This document shows positions 20,490-28,937 of a DNA stretch of 64,000 bases, in pieces. Numbering within the stretch: the first letter of the stretch is position 1; every line of letters starts with the position of its first letter. This stretch comes from Acidobacteriota bacterium (lineage in GTDB: Bacteria > Acidobacteriota > Terriglobia > Terriglobales > Acidobacteriaceae): assembly GCA_003225175.1 (NCBI GenBank), contig QIBA01000039.1:62001-126000 (forward strand). Direction: 5' to 3'. The position numbers and the translations under genes are program-made. Under the pieces are notes generated by a model. It was given only the letters and a program-made list of their open reading frames with translations. It made no database searches and had not been told where the DNA came from.

Positions 20490-20536
20490 TAGACCTATCG
20501 TGGCCCGGCTTTTAGTCTCTTGTGCGGAGGAAAGTT

Positions 20537-21148
20537 ATGGCTAAAGGCGCAGTCGTCAAACACGGCGATGTTTCCGCGCGCGTCGGCGTGGAGGTAATAC
20601 GCGCACGCGGTGTCGATGTCGATAAACTGATCAAGATGCTGATCGCGAATGCAGCCGCAGAGTTCGCCAGCACCTATTACTACTACACAATTCTGCGTAT
20701 GCACCTGGCCGGGTACGAAGACTACAAAGAAATTTGCGAGGATGCCCGCCTGGAAGATCGCGCCCACTGGGAACTGATCGTCCCGCGCATTTACGAACTC
20801 GGCGGCGAATTGCCCAACGATCTGCCCGCATTCCACGACCAGGCAGGATGCGAGGCGGCAAAGCTGCCCAATCCGCCCACGGTAGTAAACATTCTCACGT
20901 TGTTACTCGAATCGGAACGTTGCGCAATCCGTAGCTGGAGCGAAATCTGCGATATGACCTTCGGCAAAGACCCGCGCACATACGATATGGCGGCCCGGAT
21001 CCTCAATGAAGAAGTCGAGCACGAGGCTTGGTTTATCGAGCTGCTGGCGCACGAACGCGACGGGAAGTCGATTCCATCAGGACACTTCCGTCGCGGCACG
21101 CCCGGCGACGCTCCGTATAGCAAGAATCGTGGATTTTACAATCCATAA
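20537..21148 (+). CDS. Dps-like (DPSL-type) ferritin-superfamily protein
   Basis: A 203-residue ferritin-like four-helix protein. Likely diiron ligands come from AAAEFAS (Glu42), RLEDRAHWE (Glu73, His77) and [12 protein letters not shown] (Glu158/159, His162). Cys129 and Cys138 lie in the third helix, reminiscent of the cysteine pair in Dps-like DPSL proteins, which use peroxide to oxidise and store iron and protect DNA. The start is the ATG at 20537 with GGAGG seven bases upstream. Control by the divergent OxyR fits a peroxide defence role. A strong terminator follows. Confidence 0.82.
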   Translation: MAKGAVVKHGDVSARVGVEVIRARGVDVDKLIKMLIANAAAEFASTYYYYTILRMHLAGYEDYKEICEDARLEDRAHWELIVPRIYELGGELPNDLPAFHDQAGCEAAKLPNPPTVVNILTLLLESERCAIRSWSEICDMTFGKDPRTYDMAARILNEEVEHEAWFIELLAHERDGKSIPSGHFRRGTPGDAPYSKNRGFYNP

Positions 21149-21169
21149 GGCTTCGATTTGAAGAAAAGA

Positions 21170-21203
21170 AACGCGCTGCTCAGGAGAGCAGCGCGTTTTA
21201 TTT
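21170..21203 (+). terminator. Rho-independent terminator after the ferritin-like gene
   Basis: A perfect 12-base stem AACGCGCTGCTC (21170-21181) and GAGCAGCGCGTT (21186-21197) with loop AGGA is followed by TTTATTTT. It lies 21 bases after the stop and also serves the convergent gene side. Confidence 0.9.
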
Positions 21204-21217
21204 TCTCATCTGCCGGA

Positions 21218-21943
21218 CTACTGCTGTCCTTGCGGCTTGGTAGTGAACTGTCGAACGCTGCTCGCAGCTGAAGTGCCCGTGCCTTGTCCCTGGCCCGAGT
21301 CGACCGTGAAGTAATAGGTCGTATTGGGCTGCAGGCCGGTGATGCGCACGCGATGACGCGTTTCATTCGTGCCTTGAGCATATGGCGATTGCGCGACTTG
21401 GCTCAGACTGTTGGCGTCAGTGCCATAGTGCACGACCGAGCTGCCTCCGGTGCTGGTCGTCCAGGTTACGACCGCCCAGGTATCGCCTATGCGCGGTATA
21501 TTCGGGGTCTGGGTGATCTGCAGGTTGCCCGATGATGCGCCTTGCCCATTTTGGGACGGCTGTCCGGGTTGATTCGTCGTAAATTGGCCGGTGTTGCTGC
21601 TGGCCGTGGTTCCAGACTGCTGTCCCTGGCCAGAATCCACCTTGAAGTAATAGGTCGTGCCGGGCTGCAGGTTATCGATTCGTACGCGGTGATTAGCTCC
21701 CTGTGACGAATCTGATTTTTGGTAGTCCTGCTGTGCGGTCTGGCTCAGATTGTTTTGATCAGTTCCATAATGGAGCACGGAACTGGAGCCTTCGTTCGTG
21801 GTCCAGGCCACTATCGCCCAGTTGTCTCCCACTCCTTCTATAGTCGGTCCATTTGTGATTTGTAGTTGCTGGCTGGTGCTTTGCGCGAGTCCTAATCCAC
21901 ACAAACCGAAGGTCAGAGCTAGCGCGAGGATCGCATTCCTCAT
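21218..21943 (-). CDS. Exported protein with two fibronectin type III domains
   Basis: A 241-residue protein with a signal peptide (MRNAILALALTFGLCGLGLA) and two FnIII-like repeats of about 85-95 residues. Each begins ITNGP/ITQTP, carries WTT and VVHYGT/VLHYGT, and ends with HRVRI...LQPxTTYYF.VDSGQG. They are joined by a Gln/Ser/Gly-rich linker. This repeat resembles the N-terminal domain of purple-acid-phosphatase-type exported proteins, but no catalytic domain is present. The start is the ATG at 21943 with GGGGAGG upstream. An adhesive or binding role is inferred. Confidence 0.8.
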   Translation of the reverse strand: MRNAILALALTFGLCGLGLAQSTSQQLQITNGPTIEGVGDNWAIVAWTTNEGSSSVLHYGTDQNNLSQTAQQDYQKSDSSQGANHRVRIDNLQPGTTYYFKVDSGQGQQSGTTASSNTGQFTTNQPGQPSQNGQGASSGNLQITQTPNIPRIGDTWAVVTWTTSTGGSSVVHYGTDANSLSQVAQSPYAQGTNETRHRVRITGLQPNTTYYFTVDSGQGQGTGTSAASSVRQFTTKPQGQQ

Positions 21944-22097
21944 GAGTAAACCTCCCCAACGAAATATTCCGAGCTGGCGCTCGGGTCCCTGCTCGAGATA
22001 AGGGGCTACATGGTTAGATTTGGCACAAGTTGGCGGAGTGGTCAGGAATCGAAAGCTGCGGGCCGGCAGCAAAGGAACAGAGCTATGTAAAGAAGGC

Positions 22098-22117
22098 GGG
22101 GCCGCTGCCGCAGCCCC
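22098..22117 (-). terminator. Possible terminator after pal
   Basis: A GC-rich hairpin, GGGGCCGC / GCAGCCCC with a four-base loop and one wobble pair, lies 19 bases beyond the pal stop. The following T-rich stretch on the minus strand is short (CTTCTTTAC). Confidence 0.45.
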
Positions 22118-22135
22118 TTTTACTGGAGAAATGGT

Positions 22136-22873
22136 TTACTGCGGGACTGTGAAGTGGCCGCGTCGATTCAAATGCCAGCACTCCTCATTGGAATCGGTGC
22201 AGAACGGCTGCTCCTTGCCAACGCTGTTGGTTGCGATCCGGTTGCCGCCAACACCATGCTTCACCAGCGCTTGCTTCACCGCTTCAGCGCGGCTGGCGCC
22301 CAGAGCCAGATTGTATTCTTCCGATCCGCGCTCGTCGCAATGGCCTATTACCGTGAACGTCAGCTCCGGATGTTCCTGCAGGAAGTTCGCGTTTGAGGAA
22401 AGCATCTGCGACGTTTCAGAGTCGATGTCATACGAGTCATAGGCGAAGAAAGCGTCTTTCACATTGCGCTCGAAGAGTTCACGCAAGCTTGGCTGCACAA
22501 CCGCGGTTACTGGAGCAGGCGGAACGCTGACTGTCAGCCGAGCGGTGGCATCGGAACTTCCGCCCGGACCTTTGGCAACGATGTGATAGGTCGTGGATTC
22601 GGCCGGATTCACGGACATCGAACCGTTCAGGTCGATCGAACCAAGCGACTCGATCGTGACATCGGTAGCATTCTTAGCTTCCCACGTGAGCTTTGCCGAT
22701 TCTCCCTTCTTAATCTCTTGCGGATAGACGCTTAAGCTGACGCTCGGCTGTGGCTGCGGCGGCGGAGGCGCCTCAACTTTGGCAGCCACCGGCTTCTTGG
22801 CGCAGCCAGTGACCAGAAGCAGTGCGGCTGCGAGAGTTAAAACAAATGTAGATAACGACGCGCGGAACTTCAT
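22136..22873 (-). CDS. pal: Peptidoglycan-associated lipoprotein (Pal/OmpA family)
   Basis: A 245-residue lipoprotein with signal and lipobox VTGC (Cys at about residue 24), a Pro/Gln-rich linker, an immunoglobulin-like segment (residues 45-125, PQEIKKGESAKLTWEAKNA) and a C-terminal OmpA domain. The latter has FAYDSYDIDSE and the peptidoglycan-binding pattern VIGHCDERGSEEYNLALGAS. Pal ties the outer membrane to peptidoglycan with the Tol system. The start is the ATG at 22873. The Ig-like insertion before the OmpA domain is a common acidobacterial variant. TolA/B/Q/R genes are not in the window. Confidence 0.88.
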   Translation of the reverse strand: MKFRASLSTFVLTLAAALLLVTGCAKKPVAAKVEAPPPPQPQPSVSLSVYPQEIKKGESAKLTWEAKNATDVTIESLGSIDLNGSMSVNPAESTTYHIVAKGPGGSSDATARLTVSVPPAPVTAVVQPSLRELFERNVKDAFFAYDSYDIDSETSQMLSSNANFLQEHPELTFTVIGHCDERGSEEYNLALGASRAEAVKQALVKHGVGGNRIATNSVGKEQPFCTDSNEECWHLNRRGHFTVPQ

Positions 22874-22957
22874 AAAACCTCTCCTTTGGATCAGACAGAT
22901 CCAGTTGGTTACGGGCATAAAACAATGGCCAGAGAACAACAGTTCAGAGATGCTGGA

Positions 22958-23251
22958 TCAGCAGCGCAAGCTGCAACTTAAATGCGGCGGCGGACTCGAT
23001 AACTCCAAAGTGATATTTGCCCGCTCCAGAGTCGTTCCCAGACCCCGAAGCGCGAAGAGCGAGCCGACGAAAAGCGAGGCGCATGCACTGAGGATCGCGT
23101 TGAACAGCGCTGCCGCGCGTTGAGCGCGAAGCGCAGTCATCGGTCCGTGTAACACGATGTATGGAACGTGCACAACCGGCGTGATGAGGAGCACCAGAAC
23201 GGCAATACCCACGGCCAGCAACAGTCCGACTATCATTTGCCGCGAGTTCAT
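22958..23251 (-). CDS. Small membrane protein of unknown function
   Basis: A 97-residue protein with two hydrophobic segments, at about residues 5-30 (MIVGLLLAVGIAVLVLLITP) and 50-70 (LFNAILSACASLFVGSLFAL). I do not recognise a family. An upstream GTG at 23275 would add eight residues. It is separate from pal by 84 bases on the same strand. Confidence 0.55.
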   Translation of the reverse strand: MNSRQMIVGLLLAVGIAVLVLLITPVVHVPYIVLHGPMTALRAQRAAALFNAILSACASLFVGSLFALRGLGTTLERANITLELSSPPPHLSCSLRC

Positions 23252-23275
23252 GAACAAAGTATCCCGCCGAGCCAC

Positions 23276-23907
23276 GCGGAAATCAATCCAGAGTCGCTGA
23301 ATTAGGTAACAGGAGGAGTAGCACGTTAGGTGAAGACTTTAGGGTAGGTACTAGACAATAGGCGATCGGCAACGGGCTAAAGACTGCATCCAGCCCTCAG
23401 CGATAGCCGATCCATGGAGATAGCTAATTTTTTGCCTATTGGCTATCGCTATTTGCATATTTTTACGTTTTCCACAACTTTTTTAGAGCAACGGATGAAA
23501 TTCCGTCGTTCTAAATGGGGACTCTAACCCACTTCGATTCAATCACCTGCCTAACGGGCATATCACCGAGCAACGGACACTTCCCCAACTGCTTTATTTT
23601 CTAGAGCTGATTCCCGAGATGGAACGACGGATTGTGGGAGTAGAACGTCTTGACCAGTCTCCTCGATTCGAAGTACCAATGCGGAATGGCTTCGATTTTG
23701 GTTCAAGGCCAGGAGCAAAGGATGGCATCAGTCGAGTTCTACAGGACTCGCCAGCAGCAAAGTGATATGGAATCAAAGGGCCAATCTCGCATCGGTCCAC
23801 CGTCGCACTCGCGCCTGAGGCCGCCGCATCGTCATCAGTCACCATTGAATGCAGTGAGAACGTGACTGTGGGCAAACCGATGAACCGCTAACAGGAAGGA
23901 GACAACG
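23276..23907. other. 632-base stretch with repeats but no convincing gene
   Basis: It holds a CAATAGGCGATCGGC repeat copy at 23352-23373 and its inverted partner (TTGCCTATTGGCTATCGC) at 23431-23449, able to pair as a large imperfect hairpin. An AT-rich tract follows at 23453-23485. Short frames on both strands (for example 23594-23875 minus) lack family features or a ribosome site. A small RNA is possible but unproven. The Shine-Dalgarno of the next gene (AAGGAG) lies just before 23908. Confidence 0.5.
23352..23449. repeat. Inverted pair of the CAATAGGCGATAGGC repeat family
   Basis: TAGACAATAGGCGATCGGCAAC (22 bases, written here as its two halves TAGACAATAGG and CGATCGGCAAC) lies at 23352-23373. 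A reverse-oriented copy, TTGCCTATTGGCTATCGC, lies at about 23432-23449. The first copy matches the 19131 repeat at most positions. The intervening 58 bases contain another CGATAGCCGAT. Confidence 0.6.
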
Positions 23908-24447
23908 ATGTCGGATGATCAGTTGGTTACCGAAAACGCGGAGAACCTCAACACCGAGGAAGACTACGAATCCTTGGCAAAGCTGGTGGGAGTGGATGCC
24001 GAGGCTGCGGCGCGTCTCGACGAGATGTCAGCCGAGGAGGTGGATGAATTTCTCGACGAACTAAATGACTGCGAGCTTTTCCTCGCGGAGATCGACCGCG
24101 CGAAAGCAAAGCTTGTTCGTCTTGCAAATCAAAGACGCAAGCTGAAGCTTGCGGACGAAGCGCCCCGATGCGAGCACATCAAGACAAATGGCGAGCAGTG
24201 TGGTTCACCCGCCATCAAGAGCACGCAACTCTGCTACTTCCATGGTGAAACGCGGAAACATCGCGAGTCTGAGGCTGCAGCCAAGGCGGCAGAACTGCCT
24301 GTGCTCGAAGACATGCAGAGCATCCAGCTTGCCGTGATGCGAGTTTGCGGACTGCTCGCCAGTAAAGCTATCGAAGAGAAGACTGCCCGCGTGCTGTTTG
24401 ACGGACTACGCCTCGCCCAGAAGACGCTCAAGGAGAATAATCTTTGA
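23908..24447 (+). CDS. CxxH zinc-finger-like protein beside a hexamer array
   Basis: A 179-residue protein with a strongly acidic helical N-terminal half (residues 1-75) and a compact putative zinc site, Cys88-X9-Cys98-X10-Cys109-X2-His112 (RCEHIKTNGEQCGSPA, then LCYFH), followed by a charged helix and a C-terminal helical segment. The Cys/His spacing resembles small DUF5763-like zinc motifs. I do not recognise a characterised homologue. It starts behind AAGGAG. Its stop codon shares bases with the first of eleven ATCCCC/GGGGAT hexamers downstream. A DNA- or RNA-binding role is inferred from the motif and the array. Confidence 0.75.
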   Translation: MSDDQLVTENAENLNTEEDYESLAKLVGVDAEAAARLDEMSAEEVDEFLDELNDCELFLAEIDRAKAKLVRLANQRRKLKLADEAPRCEHIKTNGEQCGSPAIKSTQLCYFHGETRKHRESEAAAKAAELPVLEDMQSIQLAVMRVCGLLASKAIEEKTARVLFDGLRLAQKTLKENNL

Positions 24448-24594
24448 TCCCCGAAGCGCAAACAGGATCCCCGCTGAATCCCCGGAGTGTTCGGGGATTA
24501 ATCCCCGGAGATCCCCGGAGCTTCGGGGATCAATCCCCAGGAGGCTGGGGATTGCTTGGGGATTCTGGCTTGTAAGTCCTTTGAACACGGGGAT
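24447..24594. repeat. Array of eleven ATCCCC/GGGGAT hexamers
   Basis: In 148 bases there are six ATCCCC (starting 24447, 24467, 24478, 24501, 24511, 24533) and five GGGGAT (starting 24493, 24525, 24547, 24558, 24589). Several form perfect palindromes such as CGGGGATTAATCCCCG (24492-24507). Spacing is irregular (10-31 bases). The array begins at the stop of the CxxH gene and ends 64 bases before the stop of the convergent lipid kinase gene. Confidence 0.85.
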
Positions 24595-24657
24595 TGATCG
24601 AAATTCTGAATTCCTCGATGCAGACACGAAGGGCGGGCCCAGGGCGCCGGATCCACG

Positions 24658-25602
24658 TCACTGCGTTGGCATCAGCAGGCTGAACGCATTTGGTTGGATC
24701 GAGATGCGCACCGGCAGCCGCCACAGGCATTCGCCGTCGGCTTCACAGTACACGCGCCGGTCTTCGCGGCCGGGAATGGCGCGGCAGATGATCTCGCGGG
24801 CGTCGATGAGTTCCACTCCGGGAATGCGGATTTGCAGTCCGAAGAGAGCTGAAAGCAAATACGCCGGATAAGAGAGACGAACGCCGCCGCGGAAGACGAT
24901 CACGCGCAGATGGTTACGGCTCAGCTGGGCGCCTTGAGCAAACTTTTTGAGCGGACCGCCGAAGTCTTCGATGCGCACCGCCATTACCTGCGCTGTATTG
25001 ATTTGCTCCTGGCTGCCGTCGACGCGAGTCACAGTCATTTCATACGGAGCATGGCGGTAGGTGATGTATTCCCAAAGTGAATTGGCTACATAGGCAGCGA
25101 CTCCGAAACGAGACTTGGCTTCGGCTGATAGTGAGTACACCAGTAGCGCATCCGGTCCAACGCCGGCCATCACCGTGAAATAACGATGACGCTTCGGCGA
25201 CTTGTCGTTACAGTGCTCGATCATTCCCGCCGCTATCGTCCTGGGCCGATATTGCAACTGCTGCTGGATAGCGCGCATAGGATCGCACGGGATTTTCAAG
25301 TCGGCAGCCAGAGCATTCGCGGTTCCTAGCGGTATGACTCCAAGCGCGGCTTCGGTATGGCCGACCATGCCTTGGAGGACGTCATGAATGGTGCCGTCAC
25401 CGCCGCAGGCGAAGATGGTGTCGTATCCAGCCTCAAGGGCTTCCTTGGCCTGGGCGCCGGCTTTGGAAGGACCTCTTGATGGGAGGATCTTCGCTTCAAC
25501 TCCGGAGCGGCGCAGCTCATCCGCGGCGGCTTCGACCTGATGAACGCGCCGATGCCGCCGGAATCCAGAGAACGGGTTGTAGATGAGCAGAGCCTTGTTC
25601 AT
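24658..25602 (-). CDS. Diacylglycerol-kinase-family lipid kinase (YegS/LCB5 type)
   Basis: A 314-residue protein with the catalytic GGDGT motif near residue 67 (FACGGDGTIHDV), the upstream NPFSG phosphate-binding loop at residues 9-13 and the LGTANALAADL motif. The family phosphorylates diacylglycerol, sphingoid bases or related lipids using ATP. The specific lipid cannot be read here. It is a single gene convergent with the CxxH protein gene. Confidence 0.88.
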   Translation of the reverse strand: MNKALLIYNPFSGFRRHRRVHQVEAAADELRRSGVEAKILPSRGPSKAGAQAKEALEAGYDTIFACGGDGTIHDVLQGMVGHTEAALGVIPLGTANALAADLKIPCDPMRAIQQQLQYRPRTIAAGMIEHCNDKSPKRHRYFTVMAGVGPDALLVYSLSAEAKSRFGVAAYVANSLWEYITYRHAPYEMTVTRVDGSQEQINTAQVMAVRIEDFGGPLKKFAQGAQLSRNHLRVIVFRGGVRLSYPAYLLSALFGLQIRIPGVELIDAREIICRAIPGREDRRVYCEADGECLWRLPVRISIQPNAFSLLMPTQ

Positions 25603-25694
25603 GCCAATCAGCTTCGAAGCTGCGCGGCCTCGAAGCTCCGAAAGTTACTGCGTGTTAGCATCGAAATTGCCAGATTTCTAGAGGAGAAGTGTTC

Positions 25695-25901
25695 ATGGAA
25701 GCATTGCCCGCCACGTTTGGCTCCCGGCGCAACGAAGATATCGCACTCGACATGATGAAATTCATCGCCTCCACTACACAGTATGGACGCATTACTACTC
25801 CGGGGTTCACAGGAATAACATCTCCCAAACCTGAAGATTACGCCGCGCAATTAATTGAGCTATACGGACGTTGCCTCAACGCCGTTCAAGGCAAACGCTA
25901 A
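25695..25901 (+). CDS. Small conserved-looking protein of unknown function
   Basis: A 68-residue protein starting MEALPATFGSRRNEDIALDM, with a near-perfect GAGGAGAAG Shine-Dalgarno (25681-25689) before the ATG and a good terminator after the stop, so it is very likely expressed. The middle (FIASTTQYGRITTPGFTGI) and the C-terminal helix (EDYAAQLIELYGRCLNAVQ) give no known family. It has no signal peptide or membrane segment. Confidence 0.75.
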   Translation: MEALPATFGSRRNEDIALDMMKFIASTTQYGRITTPGFTGITSPKPEDYAAQLIELYGRCLNAVQGKR

Positions 25902-25932
25902 CGCGATCGGAAAAGACATTCTGCAAAAGAAG

Positions 25933-25964
25933 AAGCCGCGACGTAAATCGCGGCTTTTGCTTTT
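25933..25964 (+). terminator. Rho-independent terminator after the 68-residue protein gene
   Basis: The nine-base stem AAGCCGCGA / TCGCGGCTT with loop CGTAAA is followed by TTGCTTTT, 31 bases after the stop. Confidence 0.9.
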
Positions 25965-26014
25965 GACTCAGATTGTTCAACAGCACGGTAATATTACAGA
26001 TCTGTTAGGAGTGT

Positions 26015-26038
26015 AGAGACACAGCAAGCTGCGACTCT
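26015..26038. repeat. Imperfect copy of the GAGACGCAGC palindrome family
   Basis: AGAGACACAGCAAGCTGCGA followed by CTCT is a 24-base imperfect palindrome. It matches the perfect copy at 36971-36994 with a few changes and lies just past the stop of the histone-like gene. Confidence 0.6.
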
Positions 26039-26065
26039 GCACACGGTCGCTCGGAACTCAGCAGC

Positions 26066-26503
26066 CTATTTCTTCTTGCGACCTTTGCTGGCTTTCTTCT
26101 TTCCGCCGCGCGAAGCAGATTTCTTCCTTGCCCCGCCGGAACTGCGACGTGCTGCCGATTTTTTCTTCGCAGCTTTCTTCTTGGCCGGAGCCTTTTTCTT
26201 CGCACTCTTCTTCTTTGCCGCCTTCTTGGCCGGGCTCTTCTTCTTTGCTGCTGGTCGGGCACCTCCACCGCCGCCGCTTGCACCACCGCCGCCAGGAGCA
26301 CCCACTCCGGATGATTCCGTCATTCCTCCGCCGCCGCTGGAGCGAGGAGCCATTGCACCACCGCCGGCTCCGCCGGCCACCTCCTCTTCCTCTTCTTCTT
26401 CGTCATAGCCTTCCTCCATGGACTCTTCGTCCAGGCCGGAATCGCCGTAATCGTCCATTTCATCTTCACTACGGCCATAGAGTGTCTGATCGTCGAAGCT
26501 CAT
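26066..26503 (-). CDS. Histone H1-like lysine-rich protein with an acidic N-terminal domain
   Basis: A 145-residue low-complexity protein in three blocks: an acidic head (residues 1-41, with a run of Glu), a Gly/Ser/Ala linker (42-82) and a basic tail made of AKKK-type repeats (PAAKKKSPAKKAAKKKSAKK and onward) ending GRKKK. The tail resembles bacterial histone H1/Hc1-like DNA-compacting proteins. The acidic head is unusual and could self-inhibit or recruit partners. The start is the ATG at 26503, behind AGGAG. An upstream ATG at 26557 in frame lacks a ribosome site. Nucleoid binding is inferred. Confidence 0.72.
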   Translation of the reverse strand: MSFDDQTLYGRSEDEMDDYGDSGLDEESMEEGYDEEEEEEEVAGGAGGGAMAPRSSGGGGMTESSGVGAPGGGGASGGGGGARPAAKKKSPAKKAAKKKSAKKKAPAKKKAAKKKSAARRSSGGARKKSASRGGKKKASKGRKKK

Positions 26504-26645
26504 TTCTCCTCCTGAATTTTGGAGCCCATCATGACAGCGATGAATGCTCGCCCACAAAAATGATGCAGGCGCGGATTATAGCAACTCATTCTGTTTCGGT
26601 GTCAACTTGAATGCAGTTGAAGATATAGGAATTACTAATAACTTC

Positions 26646-28532
26646 CTAGCGCAGACCAGCCGAAGTGCTTGTTGTAGCAGCGCGCTGCGAACCGTCAGAG
26701 GAAGAGCTCTTAGCCGAGGTACTCTTCTGGGAAGCGGATTGGGACGCCGTGGTCGCATTTTTGTGGGTCGATTTGGGCGCGCCGTGGGCCGAAGAGGTGG
26801 ACTTGCGGCGGGCTTTCGAGTGACGCGAAGGACTGTTAATCACGACAGACTGTTCGGCAGCTACGGGTCGATAGATTACGAGCATTCTTCCGTGAGTCAG
26901 GTGATTGCCCTTCAGACCGTTCCAGCGCCGCAAACGGTCGGCAGGCACGCCAAAATCATCCGCAACCGAAGCTACGGTGTCACCTGTGCGGACTCTGTAA
27001 TGGGTCGCCTTCCTGGAGTAAGCCAGCGCCCCAGTTCCGGCGATTCTGCCCACGGTGACCGGGATAATAATCTTGCTTTCGGCGCGAAGTTGCTCACTTG
27101 GGAGTTGATTAACCCCCCGAATCGCAGTCGGAGTGGTGTGGTATTGCCGCGCAATGCTGTCCAGCGTGTCGCCGGAGTTTACATGGTGATATCGCCAGGA
27201 GACGCGTTTATCCAACGGGATCGCCGCAATCGCATGGGCAAATTTCTCCTTCGTTCCGGCGGGAAGACGGAGGTCGTAGACGGAATCCTTGGGCGTAGTT
27301 AAGCGCAGAAGGCTGGGATTCAGCTCAGTCAGGCGGCCGATGTCGCTGTCAACGCACTCCGCGATGAGCCTAAGATCGACTGGATAATCGATACGGACGC
27401 TATCAGTTTCAAGCGGCAGGGCTGGCTGGACGTCATCAAGTCCGTACTGCTTGGGGTTCTTAGCCATAACAGTAAAGGCCAGAATGATGGGAACATAATT
27501 CTTGGTCTCTCTCGGAAGGACATTGCGGCGGTATAGCTCCCAGAAGTCGGCGTAACCGGTTCTGCGCACAGCCTGCTGAACATTGCCGGGACCGGAGTTG
27601 TAGGCCGCTATGGCCAGATACCAGTCTCCAAACTGGTTGTAGAGGTCCTTTAAATGACGTGCCGCCGCTCGGGTGGCCTTCTCGGGATCCTGGCGCTCGT
27701 CGATCCACCAGCTTCGCTGTAAACCGTATCCGTTAGCCCGGCTGGCCATAAACTGCCACATTCCGCGCGCTCCAGCCCGTGACAGCGCAAGCGGTTCAAA
27801 ACCAGATTCGGCTTCGGCAAGGTAAAGCAGGTCCTGTGGAACGCCCTCTTCCTTGAGAACGCGCAGGATCATGTCGCGATATCGTCCAGATCGCACTAAC
27901 GCGCGTTCGACAGTTCCGTGTCCGCGAGTGGAGTAGAAATTGATGTATCCGGCAACATAATCGTTCATTACCAGGGGCAGATCAGAGCGGGTTTCCTTCA
28001 CCTGCGCTTCCGCCTTGGCCTTTATGTTCTGGTCAACCGGGAAAGTTAAATCGTTCGCTTCGTCGATTGGAGCTGGCTGAGCCCTTTGCTCTGTGAATCC
28101 GTCACCCTGCTGTAAGGCGGCAACTTCGAGCTGATTGATCCCTTCCGTGATCTTATCGAGCTCACGCTGGAGGCGTTCGTCGGAACGGACGTCGATCTCA
28201 CCCTCAAGCAATACGTTTACAGCCTTATCAAAACTTTGTTTCGCGCCTTCAAGATGTCCGGCAGCGTATTCCTGCTGGCCCTGCTGGTACTGCTTTTCGG
28301 CTTGCTGGATGATTCGGTCGACGGGATCAAGTACTGGCTTTGGCGCGGTTGCCGCTGGAGCAGGAGGCCTGGCCTGAGGATTCTTGGCTTGAGCGACAAG
28401 CGTTGGAGCCTGCGCCCGGGCTACTGGCGTTGTACGTGGTTTGGTCTTTTCCGAAGTCTCGCACGCTGTAGCAAGCAGCGTTAACACAACGCTAATGGCC
28501 AGCAAGGTGCACTCCCGAGTTATCTTCTTCAT
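26646..28532 (-). CDS. mltD: Membrane-bound lytic murein transglycosylase, MltD-like, with LysM domains
   Basis: An exported lipoprotein of about 628 residues with lipobox LLATAC. A helical region (TPR-like, residues 65-150) precedes an SLT transglycosylase domain (catalytic Glu in YLAEAESGFEP, then GARGMWQFM and AYNSGPGNVQQAV). Two LysM peptidoglycan-binding domains follow (VNSGDTLDSIARQYH and YRVRTGDTVASVADDFGV). It cleaves glycan strands to 1,6-anhydro products. The tail of about 55 residues is Ser/Thr/Ala/Lys-rich and probably disordered. I prefer the third in-frame ATG (MKKITREC) as start; one at 28565 is possible. Confidence 0.88.
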   Translation of the reverse strand: MKKITRECTLLAISVVLTLLATACETSEKTKPRTTPVARAQAPTLVAQAKNPQARPPAPAATAPKPVLDPVDRIIQQAEKQYQQGQQEYAAGHLEGAKQSFDKAVNVLLEGEIDVRSDERLQRELDKITEGINQLEVAALQQGDGFTEQRAQPAPIDEANDLTFPVDQNIKAKAEAQVKETRSDLPLVMNDYVAGYINFYSTRGHGTVERALVRSGRYRDMILRVLKEEGVPQDLLYLAEAESGFEPLALSRAGARGMWQFMASRANGYGLQRSWWIDERQDPEKATRAAARHLKDLYNQFGDWYLAIAAYNSGPGNVQQAVRRTGYADFWELYRRNVLPRETKNYVPIILAFTVMAKNPKQYGLDDVQPALPLETDSVRIDYPVDLRLIAECVDSDIGRLTELNPSLLRLTTPKDSVYDLRLPAGTKEKFAHAIAAIPLDKRVSWRYHHVNSGDTLDSIARQYHTTPTAIRGVNQLPSEQLRAESKIIIPVTVGRIAGTGALAYSRKATHYRVRTGDTVASVADDFGVPADRLRRWNGLKGNHLTHGRMLVIYRPVAAEQSVVINSPSRHSKARRKSTSSAHGAPKSTHKNATTASQSASQKSTSAKSSSSDGSQRAATTSTSAGLR

Positions 28533-28565
28533 AGGCGGCTTCATAGGCGGCGCAACGTTAAACAC

Positions 28566-28937
28566 TCCAAACCAGGTTCAGCTCACCTCAGAGCTGAATG
28601 GTTAGACGGCCTCAAGCCTTGGCGCGATTTCCAGCACAATAAAAATCTGAGCCGCTCGATTTCCCGCTACAAAAGGAAAGCCAACCGTCAGGCCGAGACA
28701 CCTCGGCATGCCAGTAGCTCCGTAGAGTATAGCTGCTCAGCTTTCATACGTTTGTAACTTCAGGTCTTGTACCTCGGGGAGTGAATATGGGTAGAAAGCA
28801 GCGAAAAACAGGCGGGAAACGGTAAAAACACAAACTAAATACCCTATTTTCAAGCAGAACGGGGTGATTGGATCGGAACCGAGGGGCGCACTTCCCGCTA
28901 TCGCAGTCCGAATCCGAGGTAACTAGTTACAATCCCT
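28566..28937. other. 372-base gap with no gene seen
   Basis: It holds the upstream region of mltD on the minus strand and the 3' side of the next minus-strand gene. The only frame with a ribosome-like sequence (GGGGAGTGAATATG near 28779) encodes about a dozen residues. No clear terminator, known repeat or riboswitch was seen. Confidence 0.5.

Noticed and set aside
23594-23875. Minus-strand ORF of 93 codons upstream of the CxxH gene
   Set aside because: No ribosome site and no family-like pattern. The opposite strand has an equally weak frame broken by a stop.
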